From assembly GCF_030296835.1 (NCBI RefSeq), contig NZ_AP027922.1, forward strand, positions 3,596,001 to 3,660,000: 64,000 nt of DNA, given 5' to 3'. The position numbers were made by a program, and so were the translations under genes. Position 1 is the first letter of the stretch. Every line of letters begins with the position of its first letter. The notes beneath the pieces are model-generated. The model worked only from the letters and a program-made list of their open reading frames with translations. It was not told the DNA's origin and searched no databases. The stretch is from Pseudoalteromonas sp. MM1. GTDB taxonomy: Bacteria > Pseudomonadota > Gammaproteobacteria > Enterobacterales > Alteromonadaceae. Positions 17,135-26,054 of the stretch are shown one piece after another.

Positions 17135-17643
17135 TGTTAAAAGTAAGTACGGTACTAAGTGCAGCACTATTAATGGTTGCCGCATTATTTCAAACAACGG
17201 CGCAGGCACAAACGCCACAGCTAGAGATTGAATTAACCCTACCCGATCTAGACGTACAACCTTACCACCGCCCATACGTAGCTGTTTGGCTAGAAACGCC
17301 AAAGCGTAAACACGTAACGACGCTTGCGCTATGGGTTCAAAAAGCAGAATGGTTTAAAGATTTGCGCCAATGGTGGCGTAAAGCGGGTAAAACCGACATT
17401 AACTTTGACGGCATAAGCGGTGCAACTAAGCGTGCGGGTACTTACACCATAGATTGGCAAGGTAAAGATTTAGACGGCAATGCCGTAAAACCTGGCAAAT
17501 ACCTTTTAAACATTGAGGTTGTCCGTGAAGAAGGCGGCCGTGATTACAGCCGCGTAGAGCTTGATTTATCGCAAGCAGGAAAAGTGACCATTGAAGGTAA
17601 AAAAGAATTTTCAACCAGTTTTGTCACCGTAAGCACTAAGTAG
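17134..17643 (+). CDS. DUF2271 periplasmic protein
   Basis: This 169-residue protein has a signal peptide (cleavage about AQA24). The mature part fits DUF2271: PYVAVWLETPKRKHVTTLAL, then WFKDLRQWWRKAGKTDINFD, then SGATKRAGTYTIDWQGKDLD, which looks like an Ig-like fold of the FlgD type. DUF2271 genes often stand next to PepSY and DUF4198 genes. It is coupled to the preceding gene by a TAATG overlap. Function is not established. Predicted periplasmic partner of the iron module. Confidence 0.83.
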   Translation: MLKVSTVLSAALLMVAALFQTTAQAQTPQLEIELTLPDLDVQPYHRPYVAVWLETPKRKHVTTLALWVQKAEWFKDLRQWWRKAGKTDINFDGISGATKRAGTYTIDWQGKDLDGNAVKPGKYLLNIEVVREEGGRDYSRVELDLSQAGKVTIEGKKEFSTSFVTVSTK

Positions 17644-17677
17644 CTGCTACTTAATCATTTGAATTTAAGGAAATACA

Positions 17678-18523
17678 ATGAAAATTAATTTATTAAAAAC
17701 GGCTCTAATTGGCGCTCTTAGCTTATCGGCGCTGGTATCTACATCGGCAAGTGCACATGGGCGTTGGCTATTACCTTCGCACACGTCATTATCTGGTGAC
17801 AAAGCGCACTACGTAATGATTGACGCGAGTATTTCTAACGAAATATTTGCACCCGACAAAGCCTTTAAACCAAAAGAAAAAGGCGCAGAGTACGACGACA
17901 CACTATTAATGGCCCTTGCACCAAACGGTGAAGAAGTACCTGAGACCATTCGTGCTTATTACCTAAAGCGTAAAAGCTCTGCGGCGGTGAGCCTAAAAGA
18001 AGAAGGTACTTACCACATTGCCATGACGCAAAAGCCAATGTACATGACCTTCTACAAAAACGAAGAAGGCAAGCGCAAACGCGTATTTGGTAAAAAGTCA
18101 GAAGCTAAATTACCAAGCAATGCCAAAGATGTAACCACAACTAAGGTTATTTCTACAGTAGATACATTTGTAAGCCGTAACGGTACTTCTAAGCCTGCAC
18201 AACTTGGTTTAGGCCTTGAGCTTAGCGGCCCAACGCATCCAAACGATTTATTTGTTGGCGAGCAAGCGCGTTTTCAATTACTACAAGATGGCAAGCCAGC
18301 AGGCGAAGGCATTGAAGTAAGCATTTTAAAAGGCGATACACGCTACCGTAACGAACGTGGCGAAGTAAAAGTAACAACCGACAAAAACGGCATGTTTAGC
18401 ACAACCTGGAAAGAGCCAGGCCTATACCTAATCGAAACCTCTAACAAAGTTAAAGTAAACGAAGAAGGCGTAGATGCCGGTCGTTATGCTTTATTCACAA
18501 CGTTAGAAGTAGCGCCTGAATAA
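17678..18523 (+). CDS. DUF4198 periplasmic protein
   Basis: The protein has 281 residues and a signal peptide ending SASA26, followed directly by HGRWLLPSHT. Mature DUF4198 proteins begin with such a His-containing HxxWLxP motif. The C-terminal half (about residues 170-275) is an Ig-like domain with NDLFVGEQARFQLLQDGKPA and TDKNGMFSTTWKEPGLYLIE. The family resembles the periplasmic component NikM/CbiK of metal importers, so an N-terminal metal site using the amino group and His is plausible. It is 34 bp downstream of the DUF2271 gene with AAGGAA as ribosome site. A terminator follows. Confidence 0.83.
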   Translation: MKINLLKTALIGALSLSALVSTSASAHGRWLLPSHTSLSGDKAHYVMIDASISNEIFAPDKAFKPKEKGAEYDDTLLMALAPNGEEVPETIRAYYLKRKSSAAVSLKEEGTYHIAMTQKPMYMTFYKNEEGKRKRVFGKKSEAKLPSNAKDVTTTKVISTVDTFVSRNGTSKPAQLGLGLELSGPTHPNDLFVGEQARFQLLQDGKPAGEGIEVSILKGDTRYRNERGEVKVTTDKNGMFSTTWKEPGLYLIETSNKVKVNEEGVDAGRYALFTTLEVAPE

Positions 18524-18551
18524 TTTTTTCACGCAATTTACACAATAAATT

Positions 18552-18577
18552 AAGGCCAAGTTTTTAACTTGGCCTTT
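18552..18577 (+). terminator. Rho-independent terminator after the DUF4198 gene
   Basis: AAGGCCAAGTT and ACTTGGCCTT pair with a small loop, followed by TTTTTG. It ends the PepSY-DUF2271-DUF4198 operon, so the TonB receptor needs its own promoter. Confidence 0.9.
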
Positions 18578-18671
18578 TTGTTTTTTCAAAAAAACCTACA
18601 ACTTACCTTGAATTCGTAACCATTCGACACAAGATTGCAACTCGAGCGATCTAAACGTCTATAGCGGGCGT

Positions 18672-18718
18672 AAACTGTCACTTTAGTTGTTAACAACTTA
18701 GAATAACTTAGACAGTTT
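18672..18718. promoter_or_regulatory. Nested palindromes upstream of the TonB receptor
   Basis: A perfect 14-bp palindrome AGTTGTTAACAACT (18685-18698) sits between outer arms AAACTGTC (18672-18679) and GACAGTTT (18711-18718), also exact complements. It ends 85 bp before the receptor start. It is a candidate operator or cruciform; no matching known site was recognised. Confidence 0.45.
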
Positions 18719-18803
18719 TTATCTTTGCACACAGGTAGTGCCTTCTATATTATGCGCTCCTTTGAAAAATCAATAGTTAGCAGCCCTTAAGGGAATCAAC
18801 ATC

Positions 18804-21332
18804 ATGTTAAAGCAATTATCAGCCAAAAAAGTAGCACTTAGCCTGGCCGTTACCTCTGCGCTTGGCGCGTCTTATTCTCCTGCATTTGCTGCAGAACAAG
18901 ACACTCAAGCACAAGAAAGTATTGAAGTGATTTCGGTTACCGGTACCCGCAGAAGCCTGCGCAGTATTGCCGAAAGTACCGTACCTGTAGATATTATTAC
19001 CAGTGGTGATATGCAAAGCACAGGTCAGCTAGAAATTAGCCAAATACTGGCCAACCAAGTACCTAGCTTTAACTACCCAAGCGCCACCATGGGTGATGGT
19101 ACAGACCACGCTAAACCTGCTGTATTACGTGGTTTAGCACCCGATCACACCCTAGTGCTTATTAATGGCAAACGTCGCCACGCTGGCGCGCTATTAAACT
19201 TAGCGGGTGTTGTTGGCCGTGGTTCTACCGCTGTTGACTTAAACATGATCCCAACCTCAGCCATTAAACGCGTAGAAGTACTACGTGATGGCGCAGCAGC
19301 GCAGTACGGCTCAGACGCCATTGCCGGTGTAATTAACATTGTACTTAAAGATGCCTCAGAAGGCGGCAGTGTAAGCGTAACCTACGGCGAGTACGACACC
19401 CAAATGGCAGGTGTACCACAGCTAGAAAGCACCTACGCAGATGCCGATGGCAACCTTGCCTTTAATACCGGCGCCGACCGCGAAGTAAACGACGGCGCAA
19501 GTCGTACAATTAGCGCAAACTCAGGATTTGAGCTTTTAGATAACGGCTTTGTAAACGTATCTATTGAGTACCGCGATAACGACTCTACACAGCGCTCAGG
19601 CTTTGACCCGCGCGAGCAATACGACCGCCTAGAAGATGGCAGCCTAGACCCACGCGAATTTACCATCGACCGTTATAACCACCGTTTTGGTAAAGCAGAA
19701 CTTGAAGACTACGCACTGTTTTACAACATGGGTTACGATTTTGATAACGGCTACAACCTTTACTCGTTTGGTAGCTACTCAAAACGCGAAGGTAACTCAG
19801 GTGGTTTTTACCGCCGTGCAAAAGATAGCCGCAACGTGTTAGAAGTGTACCCTGACGGCTTTTTACCGCAAATTGAAACCGACGTACAAGATTACTCATT
19901 TGCCCTAGGCCTACAAGGCGAAACTGGCCAGTGGACATGGGATGTAAGTACCAACTACGGCCGAAACGACTTTGGCTTTGGCGTTGTAAATAGTATTAAT
20001 ACATCACTAGGTGCCGACAGCCCAACCGAATTTGACAACGGTGCATTGGTTTATGATCAATTTTTAGTTAACGCCACAGCAAATACCACCCTTGATTTTG
20101 GCTTACCTGATGACGTATTTTTCACTGTAGGTGCAGAGTACCGCCACGAAAGCTACAAAATTGAGCAAGGCGAAGAAGCCTCTTACATTACTGCCCTTGA
20201 TAGCGACGGTAACCCAATTGCAGCCGGTGGCGCACAAGTATTAGCGGGTTTTGGCCCTGAAAGCGTAACCGATGAGAGCCGCCATAACGTAGCCGTGTTT
20301 GTTGAGTTTGATACTTACCTAACAGAAGATTGGAACTTAGTTTTAGCGGGTCGATACGAAGATTACACCGACTTTGGCGATACGTTTACATCTAAACTTG
20401 CCTCGCGTTACAGCATTAACGAAAACCTATCGCTACGTGGTGCAATTAGCACAGGTTTCCGTGCGCCATCACTTGCGCAAAGCTCGTACCGTCAAATTTC
20501 TACCGTACTTGAGAACAACCAACCGTTTGAAGTAGGTTTATTCCCTACCGATTCAGCAGCAGCGCAAGCCCTTGGTGCAGAGCAACTTGATGCAGAAGAA
20601 TCTGTAAACGTAACAGCGGGCTTTATGTACACACAAGGCAGCTTTAGCCTAACTGTAGATGCCTACCGCATTGATATTGATGACCGTATTGTATTGTCTG
20701 AAAACCTTGAGGGCGATGCCGTAGTAGAAATACTGCAAAATGCCGGCGAGCTAAATACAGAAAGCGTACGTTACTTTACTAACGCTATCGACTCGCGCAC
20801 ACAAGGTGTTGATATTGTTGCTACCTATAACTTAGATTTAAGCGATTTAGGTGACTTACGCTTAAACGTAGCGGCTAACTTTAACGATACCGAAGTAACG
20901 CACGTAGACGACAACCCAAGCGAGTTAAACTCACTAGGCGATGACTACGTGGTATTTGCACGCCGCGAAGTAGGCCGATTTGAAGAAGGCACGCCAGATA
21001 GCAAATGGAACCTATCAGCAGTGTGGAACTTTAACGAATGGCAAACCACTCTTCGTGCAACACGCTACGGTGAAGTGGCTGATATTTCAACCACAGCCGA
21101 TCGCGATGAGTACATAGACCCTAAATGGATCACCGACCTAGAAGTTGCCTACCGCCCAGACGAATACTGGAAATTTGCAGTAGGTGCAAACAACTTGTTC
21201 GATCAGTACCCACAAGCAACGGTAGATAACATTGGTTACTCTGACTTTGGCCAAATATTCCCGTACACGCCATATGCACCGTACGGATTAGACGGGCGTT
21301 TCCTATACGGTAACATTACTTACAGCTTTTAA
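18804..21332 (+). CDS. TonB-dependent outer-membrane receptor of the iron module
   Basis: The protein has 842 residues. A signal peptide ends AFA29, followed by a TonB box-like segment (IEVISVTGTR, residues about 39-48) and a plug domain with the family patterns (RGLAPDHTLVLINGKR, RVEVLRDGAAAQYGSDAIAG). The remaining ~600 residues are a 22-strand-type barrel ending GRFLYGNITYSF with terminal Phe. The plug and the invaginated sequence are typical of TonB receptors with unclear ligand. Position after the Fur-box module suggests a ferric-siderophore or haem ligand, which is inference. It has its own promoter region with a nested palindrome and its own terminator. Confidence 0.92.
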   Translation: MLKQLSAKKVALSLAVTSALGASYSPAFAAEQDTQAQESIEVISVTGTRRSLRSIAESTVPVDIITSGDMQSTGQLEISQILANQVPSFNYPSATMGDGTDHAKPAVLRGLAPDHTLVLINGKRRHAGALLNLAGVVGRGSTAVDLNMIPTSAIKRVEVLRDGAAAQYGSDAIAGVINIVLKDASEGGSVSVTYGEYDTQMAGVPQLESTYADADGNLAFNTGADREVNDGASRTISANSGFELLDNGFVNVSIEYRDNDSTQRSGFDPREQYDRLEDGSLDPREFTIDRYNHRFGKAELEDYALFYNMGYDFDNGYNLYSFGSYSKREGNSGGFYRRAKDSRNVLEVYPDGFLPQIETDVQDYSFALGLQGETGQWTWDVSTNYGRNDFGFGVVNSINTSLGADSPTEFDNGALVYDQFLVNATANTTLDFGLPDDVFFTVGAEYRHESYKIEQGEEASYITALDSDGNPIAAGGAQVLAGFGPESVTDESRHNVAVFVEFDTYLTEDWNLVLAGRYEDYTDFGDTFTSKLASRYSINENLSLRGAISTGFRAPSLAQSSYRQISTVLENNQPFEVGLFPTDSAAAQALGAEQLDAEESVNVTAGFMYTQGSFSLTVDAYRIDIDDRIVLSENLEGDAVVEILQNAGELNTESVRYFTNAIDSRTQGVDIVATYNLDLSDLGDLRLNVAANFNDTEVTHVDDNPSELNSLGDDYVVFARREVGRFEEGTPDSKWNLSAVWNFNEWQTTLRATRYGEVADISTTADRDEYIDPKWITDLEVAYRPDEYWKFAVGANNLFDQYPQATVDNIGYSDFGQIFPYTPYAPYGLDGRFLYGNITYSF

Positions 21333-21356
21333 TAATTAACCTAAAAGCAAATACTT

Positions 21357-21383
21357 AAAAAGGATGCCATGTGCATCCTTTTT
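21357..21383 (+). terminator. Rho-independent terminator after the TonB receptor
   Basis: AAAAAGGATGC and GCATCCTTTTT pair with a short loop (CATGT), 25 bp after the receptor stop codon. Confidence 0.88.
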
Positions 21384-21536
21384 GCTAATTTTTAGTGTTT
21401 TTAACCAATCATTAGTAAACCAGCGTTTTAAACATACCTATCACCTTAATAAAATCAATAACTTATAGTTGGTCTCGTTTTTGCTCTACTATGCTTATAC
21501 AAAACAAGCATAAATAACAAACACAAAGGACTAAGC

Positions 21537-22430
21537 ATGAGCTCATCAACTGTATCTAACATTACAAAACCACTTTCACTTATTGGTGGCATTTTATTAT
21601 TAAGCGGCTGTGTATTTCATATATCGCCAAGCGTTGCGTCAGTAAAACAAACTCAGCAGCTTTCACTGCCCAGCAATAATCTAGAATACTTAAATGTGTT
21701 GAGCGGTGCAGGCTCACTTGAAATTAAAGGCTCGCCTAATGCCACCAGCATAAGTGTAGATGCCACAATTTACACAGCCGACATTGCAGACGAATACACA
21801 CTCACCCTTGAGCAAAACGGAAAACAGGCAAACCTTGTTGCCCAAAATAAAAGCCAAAATGGCATTAACTTTTACAGCGGCCAATCTCCACATATAGATG
21901 TAGTTGTAACCGTGCCAAGCAATCTAAATTTAGATATTGATGATGGCTCTGGCGACATTGTTATAAGCGCAATGCAAAATAATATTAATGTAGAAGACGG
22001 CTCAGGTAGCTTATCTATAAACAGCGCTAAAAACCTCACCATTGAAGATGGCTCTGGCGATATAACCCTTGAAAACATCACGGGTAACTTAGCACTTACC
22101 GATGGCTCAGGCAGCGTAAATATTAATAATGTGAACGGTAATGCGGTTATTGATGATGGCTCGGGCGATATGCGCATTAGCAATGTGCGCGGCACCTTAA
22201 CTGTTGAAGACGGTTCAGGCAGCATTGCCATTAATAACATTAATGGCGCGGTTGATGTTGACGATAACTCTGGCGATTTAGTTATCGAGCACGTGCAAGC
22301 AAGCGTAACCATTGAAGATGGCTCGGGCAATATTCGTGTAAATCATGCTAAAGGGCTTACCATTACCGAATCGGGCTCAGGCGATGTAAGCATTGATAAT
22401 ATTAGCGGCCCAGTAAAAGTAGCCGATTAA
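21537..22430 (+). CDS. DUF4097-like beta-helix lipoprotein with nine 18-residue repeats
   Basis: A lipobox LLSGC (Cys25) predicts a lipoprotein. Residues 40-130 form a DUF4097-like N-terminal region (LSGAGSLEIKGSPNATSISV). From residue 136 the protein is nine copies of about 18 residues, each starting D-G/N-S-G and running like DGSGDITLENITGNLALT. The seventh is DNSG and the ninth SGSG. After SG the next residue is D, S or N, mostly alternating, with hydrophobic residues at positions matching two strands of a beta-helix rung. A solvent ladder of Asp/Ser at the turns could bind cations. It has its own ribosome site (AAGGA). Function unknown; a periplasmic surface-sensing or binding role is only a guess. 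Confidence 0.8.
   Translation: MSSSTVSNITKPLSLIGGILLLSGCVFHISPSVASVKQTQQLSLPSNNLEYLNVLSGAGSLEIKGSPNATSISVDATIYTADIADEYTLTLEQNGKQANLVAQNKSQNGINFYSGQSPHIDVVVTVPSNLNLDIDDGSGDIVISAMQNNINVEDGSGSLSINSAKNLTIEDGSGDITLENITGNLALTDGSGSVNINNVNGNAVIDDGSGDMRISNVRGTLTVEDGSGSIAINNINGAVDVDDNSGDLVIEHVQASVTIEDGSGNIRVNHAKGLTITESGSGDVSIDNISGPVKVAD
21942..22427 (+). repeat. Nine tandem 54-bp coding repeats
   Basis: Nine units of about 54 bp, each opening with GATGGCTC(T/A)GGC-like bases (D-G-S-G). They code for the 18-residue rungs described for the lipoprotein. They also create a long antisense ORF. Confidence 0.85.
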
Positions 22431-22525
22431 TTATGACTAAATGATCCATTTTCAGCCACATGACCCATTGTATTTTTAAAGCCACTAAGCCATGCTAAAA
22501 GCCTTGATGTTATTAGGATATACGC

Positions 22526-24415
22526 GTGTTAGAAATAGCTTTAATTTACTTAGCGGCGGCCATAGTGGCTGTACCTATTGCCAAGCGAGTCGGCCTTGGC
22601 TCGGTACTTGGTTATTTAATTGCAGGCATACTTATTGGCCCTTACGCCTTAGGTATTGTGGGCGATCAAACTGATGTAATGCACTTTGCCGAGTTTGGCG
22701 TAGTAATGATGCTATTTTTGGTGGGCCTTGAGCTACAACCCGCCCGTTTATGGAAGCTACGCCATTCAATATTAGGGCTTGGCGGCTTGCAGGTCGTACT
22801 TACCGCCGCGGCTATTTTTGCGTTTTGTTACTGGTTTTTTGCCATGCACTGGCAAACCGCCCTCGCGATTGGCTTAATGCTGGCGCTTTCATCAACCGCT
22901 ATTGTGCTGCAAAGCCTTGAAGAAAAAGGCTGGCTAAAACAAGAAGCCGGGCAAAATGCGTTTTCGGTTTTACTGTTTCAAGATATCGCCATTATTCCTA
23001 TTTTAGCGCTACTGCCGCTACTGGCATTTGCACCGCAAAGTAGCTCAAAAGGCATTAGCGACTCCATTATTGCAAGCTGGCCGGTATGGCAACAAGTGGG
23101 TGTATCAATCGCGGTTATCGCCGCCATTATTGCTGGCGGTAAGTATGTGTCGGCACCGTTATTTAGATATATAGCGCAAACGCACATGCGCGAAATATTT
23201 ACTATTTTTGCACTGTTTTTAGTGGTGGCCATAGCGCTAGTGATGCAAAGTATTGGTTTATCTCCGGCACTCGGTACATTTTTAGCCGGTGTAGTGCTTG
23301 CCGAAAGCGAATTTAGACACGAACTAGAAGCCGATATAGAACCCTTTAAAGGGCTACTGTTAGGGCTATTTTTTATAACCGTAGGCGCATCAATCAACTT
23401 TGAATTATTGGCTGATGAGTTTACTACTGTGATTGCACTCGTTGCCCTACTAATTGTTATAAAAGCCTGTATTTTATTTGCCCTTGCCGTTACCTTTAAT
23501 ATTAGTAAAAAGCAGCGTTTACTGTTTGCTTTAGCGCTTGCCCAAGGTGGTGAGTTTGCCTTTGTACTATTAAGCGTAACCACTACATTAAGCATTTTAA
23601 CGCCAGAGCAAACAAGCCTAGTGACATTAGTGGTTGCTGTTTCTATGCTGGTTGCCCCACTGTTATTAATGGTTTACGAGCAAATACAAAAACGCAGTAA
23701 CAGCACCGCACCTGAGTTTGATAAGCCCGAGCAAATTAGTAGCGCAAAACACGTAATTATTGCGGGCTACGGACGCTTTGGGCAAATTATGGGGCGTTTA
23801 CTGCACGCGCAAGGCTACGACATTACTGTACTTGATCACAGCCCAAGCCAAATAGAACTCCTACGCCGCTTTGGTAATACCGTATTTTATGGTGATGCCG
23901 CACGCCAAGAACTGCTTGAAGCCGCAGGCGCACACACGGCACAAATGTTGGTAGTCGCAATAGACGATGCAGATAAAACCCTCGAGATTATTAAACTTGC
24001 GCATAAAAACTACCCACACCTTAAAATTGTTGCCCGCGCAATCGACCGTCGCCATGCGTATCAAATGCTTAACTTAAAAGTAGATGCCTTTAACCGTGAA
24101 ACAGTCGACTCAGCTATTAACTTAGCGGTAGATGCGTTAGAGCTGTTAGGTAACAATAAACAAGATGCCCAGCGCGCCGGTAAACTATTTAGAGACCACG
24201 ACCGCGCTGCTGTATTGCAACTTGCCGAGCTGTGGGGCGACGACGCAAGCTACGGCGTAGCCGTGCGCCAACGCATGGAAGATTTAAAACAAGTACTGCA
24301 GCAAGATAAACAGGCACAAAGTGATTTAAATACCTGCGAACACGGCGACTGTGAAGACGGCCTAACAGAGCTAGCTGATAGGCCTAAGAAGGCTGATGAT
24401 TCTCATTTGGAGTAG
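22526..24415 (+). CDS. Kef-type potassium/proton antiporter with C-terminal RCK domain
   Basis: This 629-residue CPA2-family protein starts at a GTG (22526) with AGGAT upstream. The first ~380 residues contain about 12-13 helices with the family marks LGSVLGYLIAGILIGPYALG, ALSSTAIVLQSLEEKG and FQDIAIIPILALLPLL, where the QD(I/L) motif carries the ion-exchange Asp. Residues about 408-530 are a TrkA-N/RCK domain: HVIIAGYGRFGQIMGRLL is a GxGxxG nucleotide site and VLDHSPSQIELLR holds the Asp that selects NAD(H). Related KefB/KefC proteins are gated by glutathione adducts. The tail is acidic with CEHGDCEDG. It acts in the inner membrane in ion and electrophile homeostasis. No kefF/kefG subunit is adjacent. 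Confidence 0.9.
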   Translation: MLEIALIYLAAAIVAVPIAKRVGLGSVLGYLIAGILIGPYALGIVGDQTDVMHFAEFGVVMMLFLVGLELQPARLWKLRHSILGLGGLQVVLTAAAIFAFCYWFFAMHWQTALAIGLMLALSSTAIVLQSLEEKGWLKQEAGQNAFSVLLFQDIAIIPILALLPLLAFAPQSSSKGISDSIIASWPVWQQVGVSIAVIAAIIAGGKYVSAPLFRYIAQTHMREIFTIFALFLVVAIALVMQSIGLSPALGTFLAGVVLAESEFRHELEADIEPFKGLLLGLFFITVGASINFELLADEFTTVIALVALLIVIKACILFALAVTFNISKKQRLLFALALAQGGEFAFVLLSVTTTLSILTPEQTSLVTLVVAVSMLVAPLLLMVYEQIQKRSNSTAPEFDKPEQISSAKHVIIAGYGRFGQIMGRLLHAQGYDITVLDHSPSQIELLRRFGNTVFYGDAARQELLEAAGAHTAQMLVVAIDDADKTLEIIKLAHKNYPHLKIVARAIDRRHAYQMLNLKVDAFNRETVDSAINLAVDALELLGNNKQDAQRAGKLFRDHDRAAVLQLAELWGDDASYGVAVRQRMEDLKQVLQQDKQAQSDLNTCEHGDCEDGLTELADRPKKADDSHLE

Positions 24416-24512
24416 TGTCTAAAAATTGATATGTGCTATTAGTATGAGTTAATAGCACTTTAAATAAATACCGCACTCAAATAAGTTACCTAAAAACATA
24501 GCCGTACTTTAG

Positions 24513-24896
24513 CTAGTGTTCAAAACGCTTATATATTCCTCGCCAATCTGAGTGTTCAGGATATTTAATCTTATAAGCATTTATTTCAACCTTAGAGGCA
24601 TGCTGAAAATAGGTAGAGAAATAGTCATTAATGTAGCTTTCTCCTTCACCCATTCTCCAAAAAATTTCGCTTGGGTGGTAATCTGGAAATTTAATCCAAG
24701 GGGGTTTTGGTGGGTTGTGCTTTAACTCATTTTCATAGCGCTCTTTTAGCAGCTTCTCCCAAGCAGCTCTATGCTCTAGGTACTTATCTCGTTGTTCATC
24801 GGTACTGTTAGCATGATTTTCACTTCCCATTGATGAAATAGGTATAAGCATTAAAATAAGCGCTAAAGCTTTGTAAATATTCATAAAGTAACGCAT
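24513..24896 (-). CDS. Small secreted protein of unknown function
   Basis: The protein has 127 residues with a signal peptide (IYKALALILMLIPISSMGSE, cleavage about residue 24). The mature part is charged with many Trp and Pro (HNPPKPPWIKFPDYHPSEIF) and no recognised motif. It starts 2 bp downstream of the stop codon of the YcxB-like gene, so the two form an operon. The start may be the second Met (NIYKA follows MRYFM). Function unknown. Confidence 0.6.
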   Translation of the reverse strand: MRYFMNIYKALALILMLIPISSMGSENHANSTDEQRDKYLEHRAAWEKLLKERYENELKHNPPKPPWIKFPDYHPSEIFWRMGEGESYINDYFSTYFQHASKVEINAYKIKYPEHSDWRGIYKRFEH

Positions 24897-24898
24897 TA

Positions 24899-25420
24899 CT
24901 AGATATGAGCTTTAATTAAATCTTTTAGGTCTTCTTTTTCGGCTTCGCTTGTAAAAGCGCTCGCGGGGATTATTAAAGCCAATAGCTTATCTACAAATAT
25001 ATATAAGTCGCCTTTATTTTCTTCTATTGCTTCAACGGCTTGCCATTTATAAAAGTAACTTCCTAGGTGATTAGTTTCGCAAATGCCATCAGCTTGAAAC
25101 TCAATTGTTTTATTGCCAATCATTACGCCATTTTCATTGGGGATTGATTGCTTTTTTAACTTCTGATTATTGTATAAAAATACAATAATTAATATTAAAA
25201 AAGGCACTGCTACGATTAACCCACTTTGCCAATGAAAGTCAGAAAGGCGAATAGACTCAGCCTGAAAAAAAGTCATTAAAACAAAGGCTAACACAAACCA
25301 TACAATCATATTTTTTATAAACCCTAAGCCTTTATTATCTTTAGGCGCACACAACTTTTTTATTATAAATTCAGCATAGTCGGTATAATTCTTTTTAGTA
25401 ACAGTAATAGATTTGAGCAT
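24899..25420 (-). CDS. YcxB-like membrane protein
   Basis: Two helices lie near residues 38-56 and 68-86. The C-terminal cytoplasmic domain, with NHLGSYFYKWQAVEAIEENK and LYIFVDKLLALIIPASAFTS, matches the YcxB-like C-terminal pattern (W-x-x-(I/V)-x-x-(I/V)-x-E then A-x-I-I-P-x-x-A-F). I choose the start at 25420, where GGA lies 7-8 bp upstream, over the upstream ATG at 25432, which lacks a ribosome site. The next gene follows after 2 bp. Family function is unknown. Confidence 0.72.
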   Translation of the reverse strand: MLKSITVTKKNYTDYAEFIIKKLCAPKDNKGLGFIKNMIVWFVLAFVLMTFFQAESIRLSDFHWQSGLIVAVPFLILIIVFLYNNQKLKKQSIPNENGVMIGNKTIEFQADGICETNHLGSYFYKWQAVEAIEENKGDLYIFVDKLLALIIPASAFTSEAEKEDLKDLIKAHI

Positions 25421-25550
25421 TGTTATGTCCATATAGAACGCTTTTTAGCGCACAATTAAGTCTTGTGTTTAAGTAAATAGCTAACGATAACATTCATAAT
25501 ACGTGTTCTCAACGCAAACTCCTTATAGGTAATTGTTGTAACTTTGGTAA

Positions 25551-25906
25551 TTAATTTTTTACCCATTTTATATTGGTTTCTTTAATACCTAGACCTTGCT
25601 TGAGCCTCACAGGAAACTCTAATGAGGGCTTACCAGCCCAGTCTCTTTCAATGTATAAATTGTAACCGTCATCATTTTTCATATTTAACAGCGGACAACT
25701 AAATACCATCCCAATCATCTAAAAACCCAGTTCAGCTAAAGTGTTTGGGTATACCCCATTGCGGGTTTTATGTAGTTCAATGAGAGAAATAGCAGATACA
25801 AAGTTTTGTGTACCAAATATCTCATCAGCTCCAAGTACTTCAAAATCACACCCAGATAGTAATAAAACAAATAAAATACTAAATATAAATATTATGCGGC
25901 TGATGG
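25551..25906 (-). pseudogene. Decayed small lipoprotein gene
   Basis: Reading the minus strand from about 25906 gives a hydrophobic leader and lipobox (IFSILFVLLLSGC, Cys codon at 25849-25851). It continues through FVSAISLIELHKTRNGVYPN to an in-frame TAG at 25719-25721. The same frame then continues with MVFSCPLLNMKNDDGYNLYI and IKETNIKWVKN to a TAA at 25551-25553. No ATG, GTG or TTG precedes the leader in frame. The +1 frame at the stop reads LGFLDDWDGI, so local frameshifts are as likely as a nonsense change. The gene looks recently broken. It fills most of the 25433-26054 gap, and the rest shows nothing. Confidence 0.7.
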
Positions 25907-26054
25907 TGTGTGTTTTATAAAAATAGGAAAGTGTTTGCAGTATTACTTGGGCGGGAATGGCTTAAATTAACCTACTTTTTAATACCTACTTGTAGCTCAT
26001 AGCCGCCTGTCATTCTTCCAACTATGAGCTACTACGTTTAAAAAACACTAAAAC

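Noticed and set aside
21872..22330. 152-codon ORF on the minus strand inside the repeat lipoprotein
   Set aside because: It is produced by the 54-bp repeats read antisense (Pro/Glu/Ser-rich, no start context), and the plus-strand gene has a lipobox and ribosome site.
22978..23595. 205-codon minus-strand ORF within the antiporter gene
   Set aside because: It is an antisense shadow of the membrane-spanning region with low-complexity Ser/Ala/Ile content, and the antiporter frame has clear family motifs.
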